Assembly (NCBI GenBank): GCA_903852585.1
Contig: CAINRG010000006.1
Span: 1 to 33,954 of the forward strand
Length of the DNA: 33,954 nucleotides
Direction of reading: 5' to 3'
Origin: an uncultured Actinomycetes bacterium
Lineage (GTDB): Bacteria; Actinomycetota; Actinomycetes; Nanopelagicales; Nanopelagicaceae
The notes beneath the pieces are model-generated. The model was not told the DNA's origin and did no database searches. It saw only the letters and a program-made list of their open reading frames with translations. The stretch's first letter is position 1, and each line of letters begins with the position of its first letter. Shown piece after piece: positions 23,029-32,449 of this stretch. The translations under genes were made by a program, and so were the position numbers.

Positions 23029-24234
23029 GTGTCATTTCGCAAGAACCATGTCGCAGCACTCGTTGCGCTACTTGTCATCTCCTCCGCCCCTGAAGTTGCT
23101 TATGCAAAGACGCCGGCGCCTACCCAGGCACAAATTGATGCTGCAAAGGCTGCGGAAGCAGTAAAGGCAAAAGCGGCATCTGCGGCTCAATCAAAATTAA
23201 ATTCTGCAACCCAAACACTTCGCCAGCTCACATCTATCGCTGATGCTGCTGCAGCAAAGTACAAAAAAGCTCAAGCCGATTTGATCATTGCGACAAAGCA
23301 AGCAAATACCGCCGCCGCTCACTATGCACTTGCACAAGCTTCGGTAAATCAGGCGAATAAAACAATTGGTCGCATGGCACAAAATGCTTACATCATGGGT
23401 GGTGGATTTACCGATCTCGAATCAGTTCTCCACGCAAGCGGACCCCAAGATCTTATGGATCGACTTTCCACACTCAACTCACTCGGAGCAAATAACTCCG
23501 CAGCGCTAGCTCGTTTTAAGGCAGCATCGATTGTTGCCCAAGCTGCAAAGGTAGAAGCAGATCGGACAAAGGCTGCACAGGCGGTTGCAACGGATAAAGT
23601 TGCAGCTACAAAAAAAGCCGCCGATGAATCAAAAGCAATTCAACAAAAAGAAGTTGATCGTTTGCGTTCTGTTCAAAACCAATTGGCGAAAGAGTTAGCA
23701 AGTGCTCGAAATGTTCGAATCACTCTTGAACAACAGCGCCAACTTGCTCTCCTTGAGGAAGCAAGCGCTGCGAAGGCAGCGGTAACTCCAGGACAATATC
23801 GAGTCTGGGGCGGCACATTTAAGGGGCGTTCAACAATTCGCTCGACTGATTCAATTCGCGCAGCAGCAGTCGCATTTGCTTCCAAACAAGTTCTTGCGCA
23901 CAAGCCATATGTTTGGGGTGCACAAGGTCCAAATAGTTTTGATTGCTCCGGCCTTGTTTATGCCGCTTACAAGGCAGCAGGCTTGGGTTATCCGAACTGG
24001 TCTCGATTGAATGCCGCGTTGTACTTTGTTGACACACAGCGGGTGCCCCTGAGCCAATTAATTCCAGGAGACCTACTTTTCTATTCTTATGATGGCTCCG
24101 TACAAAATATCCACCACATCACTATTTATGCTGGAAATGGAAAGATGTGGGAAGCAAACTCCACAAAGACAGGCTTAAAGTTTTCAGATATTTACAGCAT
24201 CAAGGGACTTATGCCATCAGGTGGCCGCGTTTAA
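23029..24234 (+). CDS. Secreted NlpC/P60 peptidoglycan endopeptidase with coiled coil
   Basis: A 401-residue protein. The signal peptide covers about residues 1-26 (ends VAYA). A long Ala/Lys/Gln-rich coiled coil spans about 30-250, and a C-terminal NlpC/P60 domain starts near 278. The catalytic Cys306 is in FDCSGLVY and His363 in IHHITIYAG; a polar third residue, perhaps Asn377, follows. It should cleave D-Glu to diamino acid bonds in stem peptides, probably at division, as in RipA- or CwlO-like hydrolases with regulatory coiled coils. The start is GTG 23029 with a strong GGAGGAG (23018-23024) ribosome-binding site, in contrast to the leaderless neighbours, so it probably has a real 5' leader. 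Confidence 0.9.
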   Translation: MSFRKNHVAALVALLVISSAPEVAYAKTPAPTQAQIDAAKAAEAVKAKAASAAQSKLNSATQTLRQLTSIADAAAAKYKKAQADLIIATKQANTAAAHYALAQASVNQANKTIGRMAQNAYIMGGGFTDLESVLHASGPQDLMDRLSTLNSLGANNSAALARFKAASIVAQAAKVEADRTKAAQAVATDKVAATKKAADESKAIQQKEVDRLRSVQNQLAKELASARNVRITLEQQRQLALLEEASAAKAAVTPGQYRVWGGTFKGRSTIRSTDSIRAAAVAFASKQVLAHKPYVWGAQGPNSFDCSGLVYAAYKAAGLGYPNWSRLNAALYFVDTQRVPLSQLIPGDLLFYSYDGSVQNIHHITIYAGNGKMWEANSTKTGLKFSDIYSIKGLMPSGGRV

Positions 24235-24245
24235 TAATTCTTGAT

Positions 24246-24251
24246 TAGGAT
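24246..24251 (+). promoter_or_regulatory. Leaderless promoter -10 of tilS
   Basis: TAGGAT, exactly 6 nt before the ATG at 24258, in the 23-nt gap after the NlpC/P60 gene. It may be the first promoter of the long tilS-to-coaX run. Confidence 0.55.
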
Positions 24252-24257
24252 TGCCGC

Positions 24258-25199
24258 ATGAAGGCGACACTGATTGCACGTCAAGCTGTTCGCCCCTGGA
24301 TTGAAAAAAGTACCGGCACAATCCTGCTTGGTGTATCCGGCGGTGCCGACTCAATCTCTCTAGCGATTGCAACACTTCTTGAGGCAGGCGATCGTGAAGT
24401 AATCCCTGTTGTGATTGACCACGGACTTCAAGAGCGTTCAGATATTGTGGCAGCGCAGACGGTGGAAAAACTTCTGAAGATTGGTTTTGCGAAGGTCGAA
24501 AAAATTCAGGTGGCGGTTGATATCACAGATGGAATTGAAGCATCAGCTCGTCGAGCACGATATGCCGCATTTGATGATGTTGCTAAAAAGTATCAATCAA
24601 AGATTTTTTTTCTTGGACATACCGAGAATGATCTTGCAGAAAGTGTCCTTCTTGGATTGGCCAGAGGATCAGGCACGCGTTCACTTTCTGGAATTGCAGA
24701 AGTACATGGAATTTATATTCGCCCCTTTCTAAAGATTATTCGCGCGACAACGGAGTTGGTCTGTCAAGAAAATGGAATTGAACCTTGGAAGGACCCACAT
24801 AATGAGGATCTTCAATTTGCTCGCGTAAGAGTTCGTAAAAATATTTTGCCGGCGATGGAAAGAGATTTAGGACCTGGAATCAGCGATGCACTAGCGCGGA
24901 GTTCACGAATTTTGCGTGAGGATGCAGATGCTCTTGATGAATTGGCAGAAGAATTTATCGAGAGCTCCGATCCCCTGGATGTCCAAGCCCTTTCAACCCT
25001 GCCCAAGGCCATCAGAATTCGGGCGCTTCGAGCCCTGATCTATCGGGCTGGATCCCCAGTCGGCAGCCTGACATATGACCATATTGAGCCTATTGAGGCC
25101 CTCATCACAGCCTGGCACGGTCAGGGAGCCACATCTTTACCAGGTGGTGTGAAGGTAGAGAGAATTTCGGGCAGACTTTCGCTCTCACAGCAGAGCTAG
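24258..25199 (+). CDS. tilS: tRNA(Ile)-lysidine synthase
   Basis: A 313-residue PP-loop ATPase that converts C34 of the CAU-anticodon isoleucine tRNA to lysidine, so that AUA is read as Ile. The PP-loop SGGADS is at residues 27-32, followed by the family segments VVIDHGLQERS, HTENDLAE with the catalytic Asp/Glu, LARGSGTRSLSGI, RPFL and the RVRVRKNILPAME region. The C-terminal part is short, as in other compact actinobacterial TilS proteins that lack the extra C-terminal domain of E. coli. It is followed by hpt and ftsH, the conserved actinobacterial order. Confidence 0.93.
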   Translation: MKATLIARQAVRPWIEKSTGTILLGVSGGADSISLAIATLLEAGDREVIPVVIDHGLQERSDIVAAQTVEKLLKIGFAKVEKIQVAVDITDGIEASARRARYAAFDDVAKKYQSKIFFLGHTENDLAESVLLGLARGSGTRSLSGIAEVHGIYIRPFLKIIRATTELVCQENGIEPWKDPHNEDLQFARVRVRKNILPAMERDLGPGISDALARSSRILREDADALDELAEEFIESSDPLDVQALSTLPKAIRIRALRALIYRAGSPVGSLTYDHIEPIEALITAWHGQGATSLPGGVKVERISGRLSLSQQS

Positions 25200-25224
25200 T
25201 AATAGGACAAGTAAAGGGAGCGCC

Positions 25225-25776
25225 GTGGATCTGGCAACAGCAGGCAGCGATATCGAACGCGTAGTCGTCACTCAAGATGAAATTCATGCACGTCTTGCAG
25301 AATTAGCACGACAAGTGGAGAAAGATTACGAGGGTCGCGAGATTCTCTTAATCGGAATTCTCAAAGGCGCAGTGATGACAATGGCTGATTTTGCACGGGC
25401 ACTTAATCGTCACATTGAAACTGATTGGATGGCTGTTTCATCTTACGGTTCCGGAACAAAGTCCAGCGGTGTTGTCCGAATTCTCAAAGATCTTGATCGA
25501 GATATCACAAATCGCGAAGTTCTCATTGTTGAAGATATTGTTGATACTGGTTTAACACTCGCCTGGCTCAAATCAAATCTCGAATCCCGTGGCACAAAGT
25601 CAGTAGAAATTTTGACGATGCTTCGCAAACCTGAAGCAGCAAAAGTAGATGTCGATGTTAAATATGTCGGCTTTGATATTCCAAAAGATTTCGTTGTTGG
25701 CTATGGCCTTGATTACAACGAGAAGTATCGCAATCTTGATTTCATTGGCGTTTTAGCAAAGCACGTGTATTCATGA
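25225..25776 (+). CDS. hpt: Hypoxanthine phosphoribosyltransferase
   Basis: A 183-residue purine salvage enzyme joining hypoxanthine or guanine to PRPP. The PRPP-binding motif VLIVEDIVDTGLTL is at residues 99-112, with the upstream ILKGAV loop and the SYGSGTKSSG flexible catalytic loop. The C-terminal DFVVGYGLDYNEKYRNL is the usual base-binding segment. It starts with GTG at 25225 after AAAGGGAG. The end overlaps ftsH by 4 nt (ATGA). With guaB1 in the window it links purine salvage and GMP-to-IMP recycling, although the two are not in one operon. Confidence 0.94.
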   Translation: MDLATAGSDIERVVVTQDEIHARLAELARQVEKDYEGREILLIGILKGAVMTMADFARALNRHIETDWMAVSSYGSGTKSSGVVRILKDLDRDITNREVLIVEDIVDTGLTLAWLKSNLESRGTKSVEILTMLRKPEAAKVDVDVKYVGFDIPKDFVVGYGLDYNEKYRNLDFIGVLAKHVYS

Positions 25777-27788
25777 GCCAAATGGAACCTCTCAAGAAGA
25801 TGAAAGCACCAAAGAACAAGATCCGTAAATGGATGCGCGGCCCACTTTTCTGGATCGTCGTTGGACTTGTCGTAGTTACTTTCTTTGGACGACTCTCTAA
25901 TTCTGGCGCGACATATGTCAAAGTAGACACTTCAACCATTTTGGCTGATATTTCAGCAAACAAGGTTGAATCTGCCCTCATTGTCGATCGCCAGCAAAAG
26001 ATTCAAGTAGTACTTCTTCCTGGAAATTTTGTTAAGGGATCATCACATCTTGAGGCAAATTATGTAGCAAACCAAGAGCCTCAAATTGTTGAACTTCTTA
26101 CAAGCAATCCTCCACCCAAGTCGTGGAATGTAAAGATTGCCACATCCTCATTTTTAGCAACACTTCTCTATAGCTTTGGCCCTATTCTGCTCATCGGCTT
26201 CTTGTTGATGTTGATGATGGGAAATGCCGGAGGCGGAAATAAAGTATTTAGCTTTGGTAAGTCTCGTGCAAAAATGCACAATAAAGAGCTTCCAAAGAAT
26301 ACCTTTGCCGATGTGGCAGGTGCCGATGAAGCTGTCGCAGAACTTGAAGAGATTAAAGATTTTCTTAAAGAACCACAGAAGTATCAAGATATGGGTGCAA
26401 AGATTCCGAAAGGAATTTTGCTGTACGGCCCTCCGGGAACAGGAAAGACACTTCTCGCTCGTGCCGTAGCCGGCGAAGCCAGTGTTCCTTTTTATTCCAT
26501 CTCTGGTTCTGAATTCGTGGAAATGTTTGTCGGCGTTGGCGCTGCCCGTGTTCGCGATTTGTTCAATCAGGCAAAAGAAAATGCTCCTGCAATTATTTTC
26601 GTCGACGAAATTGATGCTGTTGGTCGCCAACGCGGCGCAGGCATGGGTGGAGGTCACGATGAACGTGAACAAACACTCAATCAACTTCTTGTTGAGATGG
26701 ATGGCTTTGACGGAAACGGCCAAGTGATTTTAATTGCCGCTACAAACCGCCCAGATGTTTTGGATCCGGCGCTTCTACGTCCTGGTCGATTTGATCGACA
26801 GATTCCTGTTGATCGCCCCGACCTTAAGGGACGCGCTGCCATCTTGAAGGTACATGCAAAGGGAAAGCCGCTTGCAAAGGCGGTGAATTTAGAAGATTTT
26901 GCAAAGCGCACTCCTGGATTTACAGGCGCTGACCTTGCAAATGTTCTCAACGAGGCAGCACTTCTCACGGCTCGAGAAAATGCAAAGATCATTACCGTCG
27001 AAGCTATGGATGAATCCATTGATCGCGTGATGGCAGGACCGCAGCGTAAGAGTCGATTGATGACTGAAGAAGAACGTCTCATTACCGCGTATCACGAGGG
27101 CGGACATGCGCTCGTTGCGCACGCACTGCCTCATACCGATCCTGTTCATAAAATCACGATCATGCCGCGGGGTCGCGCACTTGGTTACACGATGGTTCTC
27201 CCAGATGAAGATCGTTATGCAACAACTCGTAATGAGATGCTCGATCAATTGGCATATTCATTGGGTGGTCGCGCAGCTGAAGAATTAATCTTCCATGACC
27301 CAACAACGGGTGCTGGAAATGATATTGAGAAGGCCACAAGTCTTGCTCGCTCGATGGTCACCCAATATGGAATGACAGAGAAGCTTGGTGCAATAAAGCT
27401 AGGTTCTAGCGATTCAGAACCATTTATGGGCCGAGATTATGGACATCAGCGCGACTATTCCGAAGAAGTTGCTGGAATCATCGATGAAGAAATACGCAAG
27501 ATGATTCAAAATGCACATCAAGAGGCTTATGACATCTTGGTTGCAAATCGCGACATTCTCGATGAACTCGTCGTTGCTCTCCTTGAGAAGGAAACTCTTT
27601 TGAAGGATGAGATTGAAGAATTGTTTCAGAAAGTGCGTAAAGTGAATTCACGTCCGGCTTGGACAGGATCTCCACTTCGTATTCCATCCACAAAGCCACC
27701 TGTTGCCGCAAAGGCAAAGGAAGCAACTTCATCGGAAGAAAAGCCGGTTCGAAAGACTCGCAAGAAGGCAGCGCCAGCAAGTGAATGA
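25773..27788 (+). CDS. ftsH: ATP-dependent membrane zinc metalloprotease FtsH
   Basis: A 671-residue AAA+ protease. Two membrane helices (about 24-39 and 127-150) flank a short outer domain. The AAA module has Walker A GPPGTGKT (219-226), Walker B IIFVDEID (274-281), the pore motif [10 protein letters not shown], and the arginine-finger region (LRPGRFDR). The peptidase zinc motif is HEGGH (441-445) in place of the more common HEAGH, still a valid HExxH. It degrades misfolded membrane proteins and some cytoplasmic regulators. The C-terminal 40 residues are a Lys/Pro/Ala-rich disordered tail. The GTG of folE lies inside its last codons (8-nt overlap). Confidence 0.96.
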   Translation: MSQMEPLKKMKAPKNKIRKWMRGPLFWIVVGLVVVTFFGRLSNSGATYVKVDTSTILADISANKVESALIVDRQQKIQVVLLPGNFVKGSSHLEANYVANQEPQIVELLTSNPPPKSWNVKIATSSFLATLLYSFGPILLIGFLLMLMMGNAGGGNKVFSFGKSRAKMHNKELPKNTFADVAGADEAVAELEEIKDFLKEPQKYQDMGAKIPKGILLYGPPGTGKTLLARAVAGEASVPFYSISGSEFVEMFVGVGAARVRDLFNQAKENAPAIIFVDEIDAVGRQRGAGMGGGHDEREQTLNQLLVEMDGFDGNGQVILIAATNRPDVLDPALLRPGRFDRQIPVDRPDLKGRAAILKVHAKGKPLAKAVNLEDFAKRTPGFTGADLANVLNEAALLTARENAKIITVEAMDESIDRVMAGPQRKSRLMTEEERLITAYHEGGHALVAHALPHTDPVHKITIMPRGRALGYTMVLPDEDRYATTRNEMLDQLAYSLGGRAAEELIFHDPTTGAGNDIEKATSLARSMVTQYGMTEKLGAIKLGSSDSEPFMGRDYGHQRDYSEEVAGIIDEEIRKMIQNAHQEAYDILVANRDILDELVVALLEKETLLKDEIEELFQKVRKVNSRPAWTGSPLRIPSTKPPVAAKAKEATSSEEKPVRKTRKKAAPASE

Positions 27789-28410
27789 TCACGACATCAA
27801 TGAAGTTGCTATGGGCCCACACGATGGACGGGCCAAAGCAGCTTTTGATGCCGAACGCGCAGAGCGAGCAGTAACAGAACTTCTTCTTGCGATGGGTGAA
27901 GACCCGACCAGAGATGGACTTCGAGATACTCCAAAGCGAGTAGCTCGCGCGATGAAAGAAAATTTTGAAGGACTGTGGCAAAGTCCCGAAGATGTTCTTA
28001 CAACAACTTTTGATCTTGGGCATTCAGAGCTAGTCATTGTCCGAGACATTGAAGTATTTTCACATTGCGAACATCACCTAACTCCCTTCCATGGAGTTGC
28101 GCATATTGGCTATATCCCGGGTTCAAGCGGGCGCATCACTGGATTATCAAAGTTGGCGCGTCTTGTTGATATGTATTCACGTCGCCCGCAAGTTCAAGAA
28201 AGATTGACGACTCAAATAGCCGATGCAATGGTCGAGGTACTGGAACCAGCCGGCGTGATTGTTGTTATTGATTGCGAGCATTTATGCATGTCGATGCGCG
28301 GAGTCAGAAAGTCTGAAGCTCGAACGACAACATCTGCTGTTCGTGGCCATCTTCGTAATCCAGCCACTCGTGCCGAAGCAATGGCACTCATTACAACTCT
28401 CAAAAAATAA
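27781..28410 (+). CDS. folE: GTP cyclohydrolase I
   Basis: A 209-residue FolE, the first enzyme of folate synthesis, converting GTP to dihydroneopterin triphosphate. Zinc ligands are visible in [11 protein letters not shown] (Cys and His) and [13 protein letters not shown] (second Cys). Other hallmarks are [18 protein letters not shown] and [16 protein letters not shown]. Start: I chose GTG 27781, which overlaps ftsH by 8 nt and gives the N-terminus MNDHDINEV. An in-frame ATG at 27811 is a possible alternative. A longer reading back to 27703 would lie within ftsH and yields a non-family Arg-rich stretch, so it is rejected. folP follows after 1 nt. Confidence 0.93.
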   Translation: MNDHDINEVAMGPHDGRAKAAFDAERAERAVTELLLAMGEDPTRDGLRDTPKRVARAMKENFEGLWQSPEDVLTTTFDLGHSELVIVRDIEVFSHCEHHLTPFHGVAHIGYIPGSSGRITGLSKLARLVDMYSRRPQVQERLTTQIADAMVEVLEPAGVIVVIDCEHLCMSMRGVRKSEARTTTSAVRGHLRNPATRAEAMALITTLKK

Positions 28411-28411
28411 T

Positions 28412-29215
28412 ATGGAGAATGAATCAACCCTAGTCATGGGGATTCTCAATATCACTCCTGACTCTTTCGCAGATGGCGGAAGGCATTACGAATTTGAAGA
28501 TGCACTCAATCGCGCTCGAGAAATGATCTCCGAAGGTGTCGATATTATTGATATCGGGGGAGAATCCACTCGTCCCGGTGCCGAAAGAATTTCCGTCGAT
28601 GAGGAGCTCAACCGCGTTATTCCCGTCATCACAGAATTACAGCCTTTCGGAATTCCACTTTCGATTGACACAATGCGATCTGAAGTGGCCCAAGCAGCAA
28701 TTGGGGCTGGCGCAACTATCGTGAATGATGTCAGCGGGGGACTAGCAGATTCGACGATGGCAAAGGTGATTGCAAAAAATTCTTCAGTTCAATATGTTGC
28801 TATGCACTGGCGGGGGCACTCAACAGAAATGCAGAAACTGGCGATTTATAAGGATGTCGTTCGAGAAGTTCGCGAGGAGCTAGAAGCCCGCGTCGAAGAT
28901 CTTCTTAAAGCAGGTGTCGACCCTGAGCGGATAATTTTGGATCCAGGAATCGGCTTTGCAAAAGATTCTGAACACAATTGGGCCCTTCTACAAAATATTG
29001 ATCGCCTTCAATTGTTGGGGTATCCACTTTTGATTGGCGCATCAAGAAAGCGCTTTCTCGGAGATATAACAAAGGCGGATAGCCCGGATGAGCGCGAGGC
29101 AGCCTCCATCGCAGTGACTTCTGAAATGGCACGCCATAAAGTTTGGGCTGTGCGAACACATTCCGTTAAGCCTCACAAAGATGCAATAGCCGTAATGAAT
29201 CGAATGGGGAAGTAA
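28412..29215 (+). CDS. folP: Dihydropteroate synthase
   Basis: A 267-residue TIM-barrel enzyme joining p-aminobenzoate to hydroxymethyl-dihydropterin diphosphate. The hallmark motifs are in order: GILNITPDSFADGG, IIDIGGESTRPGA, the Asp of SIDTMR, NDVSGG, DPGIGFAK and the phosphate-binding GASRKRFLG. It is the target of sulfonamides. ATG 28412 lies 1 nt after the folE stop. The open frame continues upstream to 28259 inside folE, but those residues do not resemble the family. folB follows with no gap. Confidence 0.95.
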   Translation: MENESTLVMGILNITPDSFADGGRHYEFEDALNRAREMISEGVDIIDIGGESTRPGAERISVDEELNRVIPVITELQPFGIPLSIDTMRSEVAQAAIGAGATIVNDVSGGLADSTMAKVIAKNSSVQYVAMHWRGHSTEMQKLAIYKDVVREVREELEARVEDLLKAGVDPERIILDPGIGFAKDSEHNWALLQNIDRLQLLGYPLLIGASRKRFLGDITKADSPDEREAASIAVTSEMARHKVWAVRTHSVKPHKDAIAVMNRMGK

Positions 29216-29578
29216 ATGGATCGCATTTACCTCACAGGCATTTCAGCTTTTGCTTTTCATGGCGTTTATGAAAATGAGCGAAAAGAGGGTCAGAAATTCT
29301 CTGTGGACCTTGTCGTAGACCTAGATCTTTATAGTGCAGGAATAAGTGATGAACTTTCAGATTCTGTTGACTATTCACAAATAGCTCGAATCGCGCATGA
29401 GGAGCTAACCGGCGAACCGTGTAATCTGATTGAAGCCGTTGCAGAACGTATTGCATCACGATTGCTTGCAGAATTTTCACAGATACTTTCAATTACGGTC
29501 AAGCTTCATAAACCTGATGCAGATGTTGGAGTTTCACTCTCTGACATTGCAATTGAAATCGAACGCCGACGTCAGTGA
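29216..29578 (+). CDS. folB: Dihydroneopterin aldolase
   Basis: A 120-residue DHNA. The N-terminal ITGISAFAFHGVYENERKEGQKF motif (GVYENE, with the catalytic Glu) is typical, as is the C-terminal VKLHKPDADV with a catalytic Lys. It converts dihydroneopterin to hydroxymethyl-dihydropterin and glycolaldehyde. ATG 29216 directly follows the folP stop. The GTG of folK overlaps its stop by 4 nt, so the four fol genes are translationally chained. The length is normal for the family. Confidence 0.95.
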   Translation: MDRIYLTGISAFAFHGVYENERKEGQKFSVDLVVDLDLYSAGISDELSDSVDYSQIARIAHEELTGEPCNLIEAVAERIASRLLAEFSQILSITVKLHKPDADVGVSLSDIAIEIERRRQ

Positions 29579-30012
29579 AATTTGTAGTTTCTCTCGGCTC
29601 AAATCTTGGGAATCGCCACGACATCTTGCAAAGAGCTATCGAATCAATCCGTCTCATTTCAACAATTGAGGCAGTTTCCTCTTTCTATGAAACTGCTCCT
29701 GTTGGCGGACCTGAGCAGCCGGATTACATCAACGCAGTCCTCATCGCGTCAGCAAATTTTTCCCCGGAAGAGTTTCTACAAAAGTTGAACGAAATTGAAA
29801 ATGAGGCTGGTCGTGTACGTGAAGTCAGATGGGGTGCGCGAACTCTTGATCTTGATTTGATAACTGCCGATGATGTTGAGCAAGAATCAGAATTTCTCAC
29901 TCTCCCTCATCCTCGTGCGCACGAGCGTGCATTTGTGCTTCAACCATGGTTGGAGATTGATCCTGCTGCGTATATTCCAGGCAAAGGAGCCGTAGTAGAA
30001 TTTCTTTGTTAG
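29575..30012 (+). CDS. folK: Hydroxymethyl-dihydropterin pyrophosphokinase
   Basis: A 145-residue HPPK that moves diphosphate from ATP to hydroxymethyl-dihydropterin. Motifs: SLGSNLGNR, YETAPVGGPEQPDYINAV, RVREVRWGARTLDLDLI (the ATP/metal site) and LPHPRAHERAFVLQPW. The start is GTG 29575, overlapping folB. It is shorter than many HPPKs because the C-terminus ends soon after the last motif. panC follows after 29 nt. Confidence 0.94.
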   Translation: MKFVVSLGSNLGNRHDILQRAIESIRLISTIEAVSSFYETAPVGGPEQPDYINAVLIASANFSPEEFLQKLNEIENEAGRVREVRWGARTLDLDLITADDVEQESEFLTLPHPRAHERAFVLQPWLEIDPAAYIPGKGAVVEFLC

Positions 30013-30041
30013 CCCGGTACCTGAAAGGACTGGAGCCATAA

Positions 30042-30836
30042 ATGGAGCTCGATAAAGCATTTGTCCCAACCATGGGAGCGCTTCATGCTGGGCATTTATC
30101 TTTAATTGAAATCGCTAAAAGCTTTTCACAAAATGTTGTTGTGAGTGTCTTTGTTAATCCCCTTCAATTTGAAAACTCTGATGATCTTAAAAACTATCCG
30201 AGAGACATTGATGGAGATATTGCCGCAGCACATTCTGCCGGAGCAACCGAAGTGTGGACGCCTTCATATGAAGAGATTTACCCCGGTTCCGTTGAGAAAA
30301 TTAGCGCTGGTGATTTGGGAATGAAATACGAGGGAGAAGGCCGCGCGGGACATTTTGATGGGGTCTTAACGGTTGTGGACCGACTTTTTCGCAAGGTACA
30401 GCCAGGCTGGGCCATCTTTGGCGAGAAAGACTTTCAACAACTTTTCATTATTAAAAAATGGGTTAAGGCTTCGGGGCTCCCTATTGAAATTATTGGTGCC
30501 CCACTTATCCGAGATATCGATGGATTGGCACTATCGTCGCGAAATATCCGTCTCAATAGAGATGACCGAAAGTCTGCACTGATTATCTCTCGGGCACTCA
30601 AACAAGCAACGCATGAGCGTTCGGTGGATTCAGCTCGCGATCGACTGCACGATGTCTTGGCCTCAGAACCAAGCTTTACCCTCGACTACGCTGAAATTAT
30701 CAATGAAGATAATTTCGAACCAGCAACAAGTCCGCGAAAGGGCCGTGCAATTGTGGCCGGTTGGGTAAATGGAGTTCGTTTACTCGACAATATGCCCATG
30801 GCTCCACAGCAACAAACACAAAAGGTCTCCCCATGA
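30042..30836 (+). CDS. panC: Pantothenate synthetase with a shortened N-terminus
   Basis: A 264-residue enzyme that joins pantoate and beta-alanine with ATP. Motifs: FVPTMGALHAGHLSLI (HxGH at 15-18), VFVNPLQFE, YPRDIDGD, RAGHFDGVLTVVDRLF, IFGEKDFQQL and RDIDGLALSSRN. Family members usually have about 20 more residues before the PTMG strand. Here an in-frame TAA directly precedes the ATG at 30042, so the short N-terminus is real for this sequence. GGAG lies 6 nt before the ATG. No panD or panB is found in the window; nadB follows with a 4-nt overlap. Confidence 0.92.
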   Translation: MELDKAFVPTMGALHAGHLSLIEIAKSFSQNVVVSVFVNPLQFENSDDLKNYPRDIDGDIAAAHSAGATEVWTPSYEEIYPGSVEKISAGDLGMKYEGEGRAGHFDGVLTVVDRLFRKVQPGWAIFGEKDFQQLFIIKKWVKASGLPIEIIGAPLIRDIDGLALSSRNIRLNRDDRKSALIISRALKQATHERSVDSARDRLHDVLASEPSFTLDYAEIINEDNFEPATSPRKGRAIVAGWVNGVRLLDNMPMAPQQQTQKVSP

Positions 30837-32449
30837 AGCTACTTGCTGCAAATCCTGGTTGGAGCGTTGAAGCCGATGTCATCGTTATTGGATCTGGTGT
30901 AGCTGGTTTAACAACTGCCCTTAATTTGCGTGCAGCCAATCTTTCAGTTCTTCTTGTTACAAAAGCAAAGATTGATGAAGGTTCAACAAAATGGGCACAA
31001 GGCGGGATTGCAGCAGCTCTTGGTCCAGGCGATTCTCCTGATCAACACAAGGTTGATACATTGGTTGCAGGTGCTGGGTTGTGTGATGCCGAAGCTGTCA
31101 ATGTTCTTGTTACACAAGGACCTGAAGCGGTTCGTAAATTAATTGCACGTGGTGCAGTCTTTGATAAGTCTTCCTCCGGGGAAATTGATCTCACCCGAGA
31201 AGGCGGCCACCATAGAAATCGCATTTTGCATGCTGGCGGAGATGCAACCGGTGCAGAAATTTCTCGCGCACTCCTCGCCGCGGTTAACGACGATAAGGGC
31301 ATCGAAGTCATTGAGCACGCGCTTGTTATCGATGCTCTCCAAGATGAATCAGGGAAAGTCTGCGGTGTTACCGTCCACGTTATCGGTGAAGGAAGTCGCG
31401 ATGGAGTTGGGCAAGCCCTTGCTCGGGCAGTTGTCATTGCAACGGGTGGACTCGGTCAGGTTTATTCACAAACCACAAATCCCTCTGTATCAACAGGTGA
31501 TGGCGTTGCAATGGCCCTACGAGCAGGTGCTGAGGTAGCAGATGTTGAATTTATTCAATTCCACCCGACAGTTTTGTGGCGTGACAATCCTGCTGGAAGT
31601 GGAGGACAACAGCCACTGATTAGCGAAGCAGTTCGTGGTGAAGGAGCTCTCTTGCTCAATCATAAGGGCGAAAGATTTATGGTTGGTAAGCACGAACTCG
31701 CGGAATTAGCTCCGCGCGATATCGTTGCAAAAGAAATTTTCAATCAAATGAAGATGGCAAATGTTCCACATGTCTGGCTTGATGCAACACATCTTCATGA
31801 CTTTCCAGAACGCTTTCCAACAATATTTCATTCTTGTATCGAAAACGGAATAGATCCACGTGTTCAATTGATCCCAGTCGCCCCAGCATCTCACTACGCT
31901 TCTGGCGGTGTTCTTGTAGATTTACAGGGTAGGACGAGTGTTTCAGGTCTTTATGCATGCGGTGAAACAGCGTGTACAGGAGCGCATGGTGCAAACCGAT
32001 TGGCTTCAAATTCACTTCTTGAGGGCCTAGTTTTTGGCGCAGCGATTGCGGAAGATATTTCTAAAAATCTCCCATCAAAAGGGGTACCGGTAAAGCGAAG
32101 TGAAGAGAGTTTGTTGATTGATCCTGCAGTACGACTTTCGCTTCAACTTTCAATGACTGAAGGAGCAGGTGTTCTTCGTTCCGAAAGTTCACTAAAAGAA
32201 ACCCTCGCTCAGCTTGAGCAACTTGGCAAAAGGCGATCAACGCAGCCGTGCATTGAGGCGTGGGAGGTTTCTAACCTCTATCTCTTGGCGACTGCAATCG
32301 TGAGGAGCGCTCTTTTGCGCACTGAAAGTCGTGGCTCTCACTGGAGAAGTGATTACCCGGATACTTCCGAATTGTGGAAGAAGCGAATCATTCAAAAATT
32401 TGGCGTTAATGCTGAATGGAGCACCACAGAGATAGAGGTAAAAAACTAA
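30833..32449 (+). CDS. nadB: L-aspartate oxidase
   Basis: A 538-residue flavoenzyme that oxidises L-aspartate to iminoaspartate for NAD synthesis. The FAD-binding GSGVAGL is at residues 20-26, followed by KWAQGGIAAAL, EGGHHRNRILHAGGDATG, QFHPTVLW, LISEAVRGEGALL, PASHYASGGV and GAHGANRLASNSLLEGLVFG, all family hallmarks. Start ATG 30833 overlaps the panC stop by 4 nt; an upstream in-frame start at 30761 lies inside panC and is rejected. nadC follows with a 1-nt TAATG overlap. No nadA is in this window. Confidence 0.95.
   Translation: MKLLAANPGWSVEADVIVIGSGVAGLTTALNLRAANLSVLLVTKAKIDEGSTKWAQGGIAAALGPGDSPDQHKVDTLVAGAGLCDAEAVNVLVTQGPEAVRKLIARGAVFDKSSSGEIDLTREGGHHRNRILHAGGDATGAEISRALLAAVNDDKGIEVIEHALVIDALQDESGKVCGVTVHVIGEGSRDGVGQALARAVVIATGGLGQVYSQTTNPSVSTGDGVAMALRAGAEVADVEFIQFHPTVLWRDNPAGSGGQQPLISEAVRGEGALLLNHKGERFMVGKHELAELAPRDIVAKEIFNQMKMANVPHVWLDATHLHDFPERFPTIFHSCIENGIDPRVQLIPVAPASHYASGGVLVDLQGRTSVSGLYACGETACTGAHGANRLASNSLLEGLVFGAAIAEDISKNLPSKGVPVKRSEESLLIDPAVRLSLQLSMTEGAGVLRSESSLKETLAQLEQLGKRRSTQPCIEAWEVSNLYLLATAIVRSALLRTESRGSHWRSDYPDTSELWKKRIIQKFGVNAEWSTTEIEVKN

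Noticed and set aside
26154-26723. A 189-codon minus-strand open frame inside ftsH
   Set aside because: It lies opposite the conserved AAA module, which constrains the sequence. Composition is odd and no family is recognisable.
27703-27780. Longer N-terminus for FolE inside ftsH
   Set aside because: The added residues are Arg/Gln-rich and unlike any FolE. GTG 27781 with an 8-nt overlap is more natural.
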